From contig JAQFVV010000186.1 of assembly GCA_028023455.1 (NCBI GenBank), positions 312,001 through 376,000 of the forward strand: a DNA stretch of 64,000 bases, given 5' to 3'. Of the stretch, positions 24,101 to 35,449 are shown piece by piece. Source of the stretch: Epiperipatus broadwayi (lineage: Eukaryota > Onychophora > Udeonychophora > Euonychophora > Peripatidae). Within the stretch, counting starts at the first letter, position 1, and each line of letters starts with the position of its first letter. The position numbers and the translations under genes were made by a program. The notes beneath the pieces were generated by a model. It searched no databases and was not told where the DNA came from. It worked only from the letters and a program-made list of their open reading frames with translations.

Positions 24101-24585
24101 ATTTGTGAAATTTTATAAATAATTTTTAAATGTTGTTTCAAACATTTAAAAATTAAATTATAATTTTTATAAATAAAGTATAATTTTTCTAGGATGAATG
24201 AAAAATGGAAATAGAGGAATAAAATTAATCCTTCAGTATTAAATGGCAAACAATATATATATTGATGCAAGATAAGGATAAAGCAATTTACCTTATTTAT
24301 CATGAAAGTATATTCTCATTTAAAGATTAAAAAAAAAAAAACACTTTCATACAAAACATTAAAATCACCTATGAACACCATTTTTCTTATGATCTAATAA
24401 AGTTCATATTTAAAGAAGAGTGCACTGTAAAAATACATTTGATTGATTCCATATGTCTTTGGTACAGTATACACACACTTGTAGCAAGTTATTGAAGGAC
24501 TCATGGCATATTGGTAGTTCATAAATTTGCTATGATTTGAGATTCAAATTTGAATGGAAACTTAAAAATTCTTTCATGAATAATA
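21115..24585. other. Mostly AT-rich; non-repeat island at 22100-23120
   Basis: 21115-22090 and 23130-24585 are plain AT-rich DNA. 22100-23120 is less AT-rich and has more CG dinucleotides (around 22508, 22920, 22974, 23075 and 23097). It matches no repeat seen elsewhere in the window. It includes a short open frame at 22439-22540 directly followed by GTATGT, described under findings. No gene is called. Confidence 0.35.
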
Positions 24586-24589
24586 TTTT

Positions 24590-24772
24590 TGTAGCTCAAT
24601 CTTCACTGCACCACTCTCATATAAGATAGGGACTGGTTTCTATTTGCTTTTAACACTTTGTGGAGGAATGTATAGAACCAATTCCTATGTGAAGATTGAA
24701 CTACAAAAAGATTCATTATTGGATCATCTCTATTCTAATGAATGAGTAATAAAAATTATTGAAATTTATTCT
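24590..24772. repeat. R5 repeat copy (foldback)
   Basis: Begins TTTGTAGCTCAATCTTCACT and ends AAGATTGAACTACAAAAAG followed by CATTATTGGATCATCTCTAT, AATGAATGAGTAATAAAAAT. The first and middle parts are inverted copies. GCACCACTCTCATATAAGAT matches the R5 copy at 5250. Confidence 0.65.
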
Positions 24773-24774
24773 TC

Positions 24775-27700
24775 TGTGAGAGACTATAGGAGATGGTTTT
24801 GTCCCACAGAGGGTTTATTGAAAGGTTATTTTACTTATGCCTATATCTATATTAAAAATATTTTTACATGCAATGTATGTATAAAATATATTGACTAAGT
24901 TGATCCTATATGATTAATAATACTATTTGACTGATGCTTTGGCTACTTTACACTTTCTGTTACTTGAGTACCATGTTGATGGTATAACCCAGTTGAAATG
25001 ACAATAAAATAGTACTTACATATATGAAAGTAATAACAATTAATAAGGATGAATGCATGTTTGATATTCTTTCATTATTTTTATTTCATTTCATACGATA
25101 TATAATTTATGAGTATGTATAGATGTAGAAGAAAAACAATCATGATAATGGACAGGTATCAAGAATATCATAAGTTTATGTTTAAACATAAACATTAAAA
25201 ATGCCATAGAAATGACTTATGTATATGTAAGTTGAAGTTTAGGAAATGCATTATTTGATGAAAAACTTACAGATAAAATAATATGTATTGTCATGGCATG
25301 GGAAATTAGTGGTGAATATGGGAAATGATGAACACTTCATCCCTATAAAATAATCAAAATAAATATAAAAGAAATGCAGTAAACAAGAGCAGAGAATCAG
25401 CATGAACAAAACCATAAGGTATATCTATTATTATAGAAGAATAATTAAATCAAAACTAAAGAACAGTCAAAACTTGTAAGATCAACATAATAAAATCAGT
25501 TAACTTTGTAATAATTTAAAATAGGTACATTAATAAACAGGCTACTTATCTAACCCCTGCCAAATTTAGGGCAGAATATAACAATTATCAATCCATAATA
25601 AAAAATGCTGAGTTACTGAAACATGCTAATCATCATCAATGCTCTGGTCATATAGTACAGTTATTTTACCACCCATATATAAAACAATTTTATTATGAAC
25701 AAAACTGCTGTGAATGGATTTTAAAGAAGTCATATTTGTGCCATCAAGAGTTACCTGGATGTGCAAACAAACAATCCCCACATAACTAATCGTTATGCTT
25801 TAAACTACCCTTGGAAGCAAGAACTCTGTGAACTGTTACTGTGAGCAAGAGATAAATATAACAGCTTATTCTAGTTTATTTTAAAATAACTACTGGGATA
25901 ATTTGGAATCAATACCTCAAACTATGCTGTATTGGAACTGTCAATTCATGTAACAAATAGTTGGAGGAATAAAGACATTAATGCTAAGTCATATTTTAAA
26001 CTTAATAATTTAAAAATTGACATGATAATTTAAATTTATACATTCTTATCAAAACCATTGTTTTATATTAAAAAAAATAACCAGCTGATTTCATTTCACA
26101 AATTAATTTTTGCTTGCATTAAATCATTTTCTTGTAAATAAGTTGGAAAACAGCTGTTCAATCAGAGATGAGGTCATTTTAAATTAGCTTAACCCTTTTG
26201 TATATAATTAAGAGGAAGGATAATATAAAAAAACATGTTTCAAAGGTAATTATTAAATATTATTTAATAAAAATTAAATTACCTAGAAACCCTCATAATT
26301 TTGGGGAAAAAAGTCAAATGAATAAGAAAAAAATATTTAATAAAAAATGTTATCTTACTAAAATGATTGAATCTTATCAATTACTGTTCTAGAAAATTTG
26401 TTTTACTATTAAATGAAAATATAATGTGCACAAAATACTTTGTACCATGGCTTTTAATTTTCTTTGAAGTCCTTTGCATTTATAATTTAAGTTTTTCCAA
26501 GTAGATGTGCCCGAAGGCTCATATTCAGGTTAATGTACAGTTATTTTTATTTTTTAATAGGATATTTTAGGCTAACACTGCAAGAATATTGTCCATTTTT
26601 TCTAAGGATTTTTCCAGTCAGGCTAGCACATAGAGACACACATACACTCATGTTCTTGATTGGAGACAAGGTTTGTGACATTACTTCAGGGTATATTTCA
26701 CATTTTTTCCAGTGAAGCAGGTTACATAGAGGTAGATAATGTTTAACTTTGAGCTAAATTTAGAACATTGTGTTCTTTTAAGTCATTTTAGAAAACATTT
26801 TTCTAAATTAGTGTTCTCATCACAGCAGAACGTTTACTTTTTTCTTCCTTATCAGCTGAATCAGGAATGACTGCTCTTCTCAACAGCTTGCTTCAGACTC
26901 TAACTGTCCTCTTCAACAGCCTGATTGTAACTTCTGTTCTCTTCAATATCTTAGTAAAGATTGACCTCTGTTTATAAAAAACAAGGCTAATGATTGACCC
27001 ACACCCCTATTTTTAGAACAAACCTGTGTTTAACCAATCACTATCCTGTTTCCTACATGACAATTTAATAATAATCAATTAAATCAATTTTGACAAAAAT
27101 AATTGTTCAGTTATTATCCTCCAACAATGGGATTGGAAAACGAAGTCAAAAATTACAATCATAGTTTTTGATATTTCTTTTTTAATTAATTTTTTTTTCT
27201 CTTCAAAAGGAATACAAGATAATCAGATTAATTTCACTTTTTTTTTAGAGAGAAATAAAAAATACCAAAACAAAAAAAAATTCATTTTTTTAATGAAAAT
27301 AAAGTTTATCAAATTGTTAAAAGTTCTTATAAAAAAACAACTACACATATAAATTTTTATTTACTTTATCTCTCTTTTAATGTTAAAAGAAATTTAATAA
27401 TTTATTGAAGAGAAAGTTTTTCTCTCAGTAATTTTCAAAACAAATTAAACTGGGAAATAAATAAAATTATTGATGAAAGAAAACAAAAGAAATTATTTAT
27501 CTGATTTTATAGTTTTCTTTCTTTTACAATCCATTATAACTTATAATATATTTTAAATATTAAACTTATGTTTAACATATTTGATAATTCTTATATGTGA
27601 TGAGAAAAAAATTAAATAAATACCCCTTATTCTTTAAAAAAAAACACATAGAAAGATTAAATACTATTTTCTCATGAACTAATTAACTCTCAACTTAAGG

Positions 27701-30200
27701 AGCATGCTGCCAACCAATATTGATAATACAGCAATATAATCACATGTGTATTATATATATAATAAACAGTGGAAATATCTTACCCTATGTACATAATGGT
27801 AAATATGAATTATAATTCTGGTTTGAATATTTCTAATCATTATTGCAACACAGTATAAATAATCCAATCTCTTGTGTATTTGGCAATAATAACTCACCAA
27901 ACGTGTTAGCTAAGGTAGAGTTCAAACATTCATTCTGTATGTTAGCATGGTGTAATAGTTTCATATAGAAATACTCAGAATAATATAATTTATTTTTGAA
28001 ATGTGAAAGTTGGTATTTCACAAGATTATTGTTAGATTGTATTTAAAGAAATTATTAAACATTTTACACAATGCAGGGATATAATTTAAAAATAAAATGT
28101 ATGACTAAGTTATTATAAATGAAACTATTACACTATATTAATATTGCAAATTGATAGGATGGTGGCTAAAATATGTACTACAAAAGTTTGGATTGTTTAT
28201 TTTATGACACATTAACAGTACTGCTCTAAGTGTAAATATTGCAGTATAGAAAATGGTGGATTTATATATTTCATTATTTATTACAAATGGTCTTACTGTA
28301 TTTTAGAAAGATTATATATATATTGGAGTAGGATACATTTCTCTTAAATAGATGTGTTTTTTTAATTGAAAAAAGAAAAAGGAAAAATGTGTCCAAGAAT
28401 TGCATCATAGTAACACCTCATATTAACTAAATTATAATCAGTTAATTAAAATTCAACAACTATTATTTATTTCCGACTGTATAGCTCACATTGTATGTCT
28501 TTGGCTACCTAACAGTATGGATACCTTTTCCTTATATATATATGTGAGAGATAAAAAATTATACTTATGCATGCATACTCAACTTTGATTGCATTATTTT
28601 ATAAATTTCCACATTTCGTATTTTACAAAAAAAAAAAAAAAAAGAATTAATACTAATTTTATCTTTTTTTAAAAAATACTTTTGTTTTTTAATGTTTTTA
28701 TTAAGTTAGATATTTACTGAAAATGTTTTATTTTTCTTTCATCAAGCACCCCCCCCTTCCCATTCCAAAAAAGACTTTATTATTTCTGTTCTCAAAAGGA
28801 TATGCATATAAACTTTGTCATAGATGGAAAAACAAACTTATCAAAAATAAAAGTTTTACAAATAGCTAATCAATACACAGTTGGATGAATATATATATTT
28901 GAATTTATTTAAAAAAGAAAAGATCTGTTATCTCACGTGTTTTTAGAATAAAACATTCAAATTAGCTACATAGCCGTCTTTATTAAGATAAAGATAATAT
29001 ATTTTAAGAAAACATATATTGGAATACGTTGGAACTAAGTAAAAATAGTTTTTATAGAATATTTAAAAGGAAACAACCTGAAAATTAAAAAAAAAAAAGT
29101 GTGAAAGTAATTTTACTTCAGTGAATTTTTAGTGATAATTGTCTTCATTTAAAATCTTTTTTCCAATGGACACTTTAAAGAAGATATTTTACTTAAAAAA
29201 GCTTCCCAAAAGCTATATATACCATTACTATACTTTTAAAAACAAGAAGGAAACTTTATTCTTGTTTTCCGTTTTTGTGATTTTTTTTTTTTTTGTGTGT
29301 ATAATTGGGTTAATATTTGCGTTATTATAGAAAATAATAGTGCAGTGTAGAAGAGAAGTATGTTATTATTACTTGTATTTTCTTATGAAGAGAGGAGATT
29401 GAATGCAGATATTTAATGTTGAAATATATATGGGTACATGCATTAGAAATGCACAAGTGGAATCGATTTCAGGATCTTAGCTTCCAAAATCTCACACTGC
29501 CACTTCAGTAAACCACACAGGGCGGGCTAATCATTTATATGCACGCACAAATTGCATATTCATTCACTTATTTTACTTCCCCATGTTATAGAAGAAATAA
29601 AATACTTTCTATAGATTGTAATTCTTATTAGCACCAGTTCTAATATTAAATTCAAGTATTATGGAAGGTACATACCTGAAAATTATAATTACAGGATTAT
29701 TTTTATTATCTATATATTATTTGTTATTTTTCTTAATCATTTGGCTTAATTGTCTATTAAAAGTATTTGAAAATAAACTTATGTCTGGTTTTTCTTTTTT
29801 TATTGTGTGTTTGTGTTTATAAAATTGCTGATTATGACTGCATATGTGTACAACACCAGTAGAATCACTAAATACACTGCTTGTATGAAAGATGTTAACC
29901 AATGCAGACACTGAAATATCTGCCCCGATTTTTAGAATTATTTTTTATACAGTATTGTATAGTCTTATTCTTATATAAATGTCCAATTTATTTTTATATA
30001 TATGCAATTATTTGGTATAATCGGGTTTTAAAAATTTCATAACACATAAAATACTGTCATAATTTACAAAAAAAAAAAAGAATATGTAATTTTAAAATTT
30101 AATGTATAATTATATATATATAAAACAATATAAACTAATTCTGATATAGTTTTTTATATATAAATAAAGTATTATTCTGGTACATCAGTGTGTAATTTAT
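24775..30200. other. Long AT-rich stretch, no gene recognised
   Basis: About 5.4 kb with no recognised coding, RNA or repeat signal. 26460-27060 is somewhat less AT-rich (CTCTTCAACAGC occurs twice, near 26875 and 26911) but shows no extended frame. Homopolymers include an A run at 28627-28643 and a C run near 28750. A weak B-box-like GAAATCGATTCC on the minus strand at 29459-29470 suggests an old tRNA-derived fragment. Open frames here are short and A/T-driven. Confidence 0.4.
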
Positions 30201-30204
30201 TTAA

Positions 30205-32155
30205 AGTATATATAAACCATTTCGACTAGGTCACACTCGTCATCAACCGAGTAATAAATATAAAAATAATTGTAGAGACGCTGTAAACACATATATAACA
30301 ATAATGAATGTTCTATTAATAGAAATAATAATTATAAGAAATTATTCAGATTAATGACTTTTTAAAAAAAATTTCCAAATAGAAGGTAATTTGCATATAT
30401 CATCATGGCTTTTTAAAGATAATGGCTTCTCTGATTTGACATAGTTGGAGAGTATCACATCTGGATAGTATTCTCTTATTAGAAAAATCAATACTATGAC
30501 ATATCTATACCATGAAGAGATAATGTTGCTGATAAGTATTTTTTAACTGCATTAATACGTTCATCTCATCTAGCATTGATGTAACAATTACTCATGCCTA
30601 TATAGGAAACTTTACAAATGTTACATGGAATTTCATAAACTTCATGTGCCTCAAGAGAGATCAAATCTTTAGCCTTGGTTATAATGCTATTAATTTTTTG
30701 ATGAGTGCCATATGTTGTCTTTAAATTATAATATCTTAAAATATGCCCAGTATTGTCTGTAGTTTCTTTTATATAAGGAATACAAATTCTAGTAGTTGTT
30801 TCTTCTTTTTGGCTTTTATTTTAATTGTTTAGGGTTTGAATTAAAGCTCTGTATATTGTTTTATTATTATAACCATTAGCTGATAAAATCCTGCTTATGT
30901 GATTTATTTCATCTTTGATATTTGATTTATCTGAAAAGAGTTTTTGCAACAGAAAATATTTGAGATGGATGATGATGTGACGAAAATTTTAAATATTTAT
31001 CAGTGCATGTAGATTTTCTGAAAATTGAAAAAGATAAAAGATTGTTCATTTTCTTGGTGAAAAGAAGTTCTGTTTCCATTGTAAATTTAGTATTATGATG
31101 TATATTGTTTATATGTGTGAAAACATCTTGTAAGTTGCCTTCATCATGTAACCAGATGATAAATATATCATTTATGTATCTGAGCCAGATAAGAGGTTTT
31201 ATATTCTAAAGAATACATTTCTATATATTCCATAAATAAATCAGCTATTACTCCTGAAATTGGTGAGTCCATCGCAGTACCAAAAGTCTGTTTAATACAT
31301 AAAATAAGTATTTGAAAAGCAATGTTTAGTTAAGTTGATAATATGTTCTGGTAAAGTGCATCATTTAGAAATGATATTTAAATCTTCACTGGAATATTTA
31401 TAAATAAAGAAGTAATATCGAAGCTAACAAAAATATCATTTGCATAATTTTTACATATTTATTAAAGAAATAAAATGTAAAGTTTTTAATATATGATTTA
31501 ATAGATGGAATTTGGATAAAGAGAGGAATTATTTTGTGAATTTTTTGAAGTCCATAAAATTTTGGACAAACACATGATTTTTCGCTGAAATTTTTTTTTT
31601 TTTGTGTTGTTTTTAATTAGTGATTTATTAATAATTGCTTAAGTTTTCTTTTCTAAATAGGTCATGTGGTCTCTTTTTGATTTTTCATAAATGTTATCAT
31701 TAAGTAAATATTAAGTAAAGCAGACATTTAAAATTAATGATTTTAATGGCCATTTATCCACATTTATGGAGACAGAAATATAAGATAGTCTCACAAAAAT
31801 ATGAAGATAATTAACTGAACTTTCTATTAGCTTTTCTCAATGAATTATTATAAAGCCTCATAGATTTTCCATCTCACGTGTGTCCATTATATAATTTTTA
31901 AGAGTAATTATGTTGATATATATATATATTATTATTATATAACTATTGGTTTATTAAATTATTGTTGTTAATGATTTTGTTGTTTGTTATTTCTCATCTG
32001 AAGTCCAAGCTGATTATTTGTTTTGTCAATTTAATAATAGTATTAGGGAAGGTGGGTGGTAGCAATCAGGAAATATAATTGAATTTGCATAGAGATTGTT
32101 TTTTATGTATGTTCAATTTGATTGTTACTTGAGACTATTATAGATATGTCAAGTG
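30205..32155 (-). pseudogene. P1 Penelope-like element, minus copy
   Basis: Penelope-like retroelement reading right to left. Order on the minus strand: 5' repeat region (32155-31975), upstream region shared with the other copy (31850-31725), reverse transcriptase (about 31600-30950), then GIY-YIG endonuclease. RT marks are FGTAMDSPISGVIADLF (31290-31240) and LRYINDIFIIW (31190-31155), where the Y-x-D-D motif has become Y-I-N-D. The endonuclease keeps VYEIPCN and SYIGMS (30640-30590). The 3' end is ATTACTCGGTTGATGACGAG (about 30249-30230). Frameshifts and stops make it non-coding. The GIY-YIG domain would nick DNA to prime copying. Confidence 0.85.
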
Positions 32156-32784
32156 TCCACGGTTACTCATTAGTTATCTTTAAATTTTCCTAGATTAAAA
32201 TTAATTTGCAATCGTAATTTTCATTTTACAGTTGACTTGATTATTACCAATTCTTAATAAGGATTTATTTAAATGTATTATTCATTACATGGTTTGTTTG
32301 ATATTATGTTTGTGCTCAAGATAGCTCTCTTGGTGTTCATATTGCATGATACATTCATCGTCATTGTTCACTTCAGCACTGCAGGCAGATGATCAAGTCC
32401 AATAAATAATTTTAATGGAATTAATGAAACATTTTTTTTTTATGTACACCAATGCAATGGATTTGTAAATGTTATCTAATACTATTATTAAATTAATAAA
32501 GTAAATAATCAGCTTGGATTTCAGATGAGAAATGACAATCAACAAAATTATTACAACAATAAATTTAATTAACAAATAGAATATAAAAATTTTCCTGGTT
32601 CACTTTTGATACTTAGAGACTGACAAATAAATACAATATAGTTGGGATAAGTACTGCAATATGAACTCAGAAGTATCATTAAAACACAACAACCTCAAAA
32701 CAATGAAACCCTCTTCATTTATCATAAATACAGAAAGCAACCCAATCAACCATTGATAAACTTATTTTTAATCGACAAAGCTAT
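32156..32784. repeat. Spacer between the P1 pair, with an extra P1 5' repeat
   Basis: 32472-32560 is a direct copy of 32872-32957 (both contain AATACTATTATTAAATTAA and GATGAGAAATGA). The same segment appears inverted at 31975-32045. The P1 5' segment is thus present three times. The rest of the spacer has no recognised content. Confidence 0.65.
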
Positions 32785-35120
32785 AATAGTCACATGTAAT
32801 GATCAAATTGAATATGCATAAAAAACAATCTATGCAAATTCAATTGTATTTCCTGACTGCTACCCCTCTCTACCTAATACTATTATTAAATTAACAAAAT
32901 AAATAATTATCTTGGACTTTAGATGAGAAATGAAAAACAACAAAATTATTACCAGTAAGAGTTATATAATAATAAAAAAATATAGGTACATAGTTACACT
33001 TGAAAATTATATGATGAGCATCCAAGAGAGAGAGAAAAAAATCTTTGTAGCTTTATAATACATTGTGGAGAAAAACAAAGAAAAAATTCAGTTAATTGCC
33101 TTGATATTTTTGTGAGCTTACGTATATTTCTGTCTCCATAAATGTGAACATATGACCATTAAAATCATTAATTTTAAATGTCTGCTAACAACAGTAACAT
33201 TTAATTTCTTTTGATTTAATCCAGGATCATTTTCCTATGAGGAATTATTGTAGTTCTTCTATGAGCATCAAAATAAGTAGATTTATAAATTAATTATAGA
33301 AGTATATTTTTCTTTTATAGTGCATTAGAGGCAAGTTTCTTATATTGGAAGTTTCGTGGATTTTTTTAGCTTTAGTTTTAAACAGTAGTTGTTAGACCAA
33401 AATTAATTTTAAGGCATTTCTTTGTTTACAGTTTCATATTCAGTTACAATGCTAGAAAGATCAGGGATAGCCTTCTGAGCAGTTTTATCCCATAAAATGC
33501 ATGATATTTCCTTAAATGATTATTACCAATTTTACTGGTTTCTATTTGGCAATTGAAAACAACATAAAAAATGAAATTATTTTTTGTGAAAAATTGTGGG
33601 TTTGTCAAAAATTTTATGGACCTCCAAAAATTCCCAAAATAGATAACCCCCTTCATCCAATAGTGAGTGCAATCAGATCTAGAACTCATATTTTAGTTAG
33701 ATTTTTATCTGATTTAATAAAATCTACAATTTCATCTATTAAATTATTATTAAAAACTCTATACATTTTATTTCTTTAATAAAAAATATAAAAATTAATG
33801 CAAATGATACTCTAGTCAGCTTTGTTGTTACAAACATTCCAGTTGAAGCTTTAAATATCATTTGTAAATTATGCAAATTACCAGAATATATTATTAATTT
33901 AACTAAACATTACCTTTCAAATACATATTTTATGTATAATGGATAATATTATAAACAGACTTTTGGTACTCTGATGGGCTCACCAATCTCAGGAGTAATA
34001 GCTGATTTATTTATATAGAAACACATGCTTTAGAATCAGCACTTTTAAAATCTCTTATTTGGTTCACATACATGGGTGATACATTTATCATCTGACCACA
34101 TAATAAAGACAACTTATAGGATTTTTTTCACATATATAAACAGCATACATTCTAATATTAAATTTACAATGGAAACAGAAACTGATGGGGAACTTCCATT
34201 TTTTGATGTACTTGCCACCAAGAAAAAGAATAATCTTTTATCTTTTTAAATTTTCAGAAAATCTACACACACTGACAGATATTTTAAATTTTCATCACAT
34301 CATCATCCTTCTCAAATCTTTTCTGTTGCAAAAACTCTTTACTAGAACTATTAACCTTTTTTCAGATAAATCAAATTTCAAAGATGAAATAAATCATATA
34401 AGCAAGATTTTATCAGTTAATGACTGTAATAATAAAACAATACACCGGATCTTAACTCAAACTCTAACTAATCAAAATAAAAGACAAAAAGAAGGAATAG
34501 CTGTTAGAGTTTGTATTTCTTATATAAAAGGAACTACAGACCATTTTGGATGTATTTTAAAACATAATATAAAAACAATATATATCACTCATCAAAAAAT
34601 TAATAGCATTATAACAAAGTCTAAAGACTCAATCCCTCTTGAAGCACGTAGAGCTTATAAAATTCCATGTAACATTGTAAATCTTTCTATATAGGCATAA
34701 ATAATCATTGCCTGAATGCTAAAAGAGATTAATATATTAATTTAATTAAAAATATTCATCATCAGCAGCACTACCTCTTCATGCTATAGATGTAAATCAT
34801 AGCATTGATTTTTCTAATACAAGAATACTATCCAAATATGATACTCTCCAACAATGTTAGATCAGAGAAGCCATTGAGATCTTTAAAAGGCCAAAATGTA
34901 TTAACAAACGTAATGATACATGCAAATTACATTTATTTGGAATTTTTTTTAAAAAAGTCATTAATCTAAATAATTTTTCATAATTATTATTTCTATTTTC
35001 TAGTAGTAAAATTTTCATTAATGTTATACATTAGTGTTTACAATGCCTCTACAATTATTTTTATATTTCTTACCCAGTTGATGACTAGTGTGACCTGGTC
35101 AAAACATCAGTTTACATATA
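32785..35120 (+). pseudogene. P1 Penelope-like element, plus copy
   Basis: Mirror partner of the minus copy. After the 5' repeat (32785-32957) and shared upstream region (33070-33190), the RT begins near 33510. FYGPPKIPKIDNPLHPIVSA (33630-33689) is the conserved block ahead of motif A. VTNIPVEALNII (about 33828) follows the motif A region, FGTLMGSPISGVIADLF is at 33962-34012, and FTYMGDTFII (34066-34095) is motif C with its first aspartate changed to glycine. A 169-codon open frame (34185-34694) covers the RT thumb and the linker to the GIY-YIG domain. There AYKIPCN (34651-34671) remains, but YIG is disrupted near 34690. The 3' end is CCCAGTTGATGACTAGTGTG, then CCTGGTC (35075-35101). Stops at several sites show it is dead. 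Confidence 0.88.
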
Positions 35121-35234
35121 TATTTTAAACAAATTGTACATGGATGTACCCAGATAATACTTCATTCATATCTGTACCCATGAAAATCTTCGATTTAATA
35201 TATATAAAATATAAACTTATGTGGAATAAATACT

Positions 35235-35345
35235 ATTTTTGTAGGCCAATTGTCACTACACCACTTTCAAAAATTGCACTACAGAAATATTATTCATTAT
35301 TGGATAATCTCTAGTCTAATGAATGACTAATAAAAATTATTAATG
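35235..35345. repeat. R5 repeat fragment
   Basis: CATTATTGGATAATCTCTAG and CTAATGAATGACTAATAAAA, then ATTATTAATG, match the ends of the R5 copies at 5165-5215 (inverted) and 24710-24770. Confidence 0.6.
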
Positions 35346-35449
35346 TGTAGTAAATTTAAAATTCAATGCACAATTTTATTTAAAAACATTACAAATTAAT
35401 GAAGACAAATTTTATATAAAAAAAAAACAATACAGGATAATGTTGCTAA

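Noticed and set aside
24049-24303. 84-codon open frame on the minus strand
   Set aside because: Composition is almost entirely I, L, F, Y, N, K as expected from AT-rich DNA by chance. No domain, no neighbours and no repeat support.
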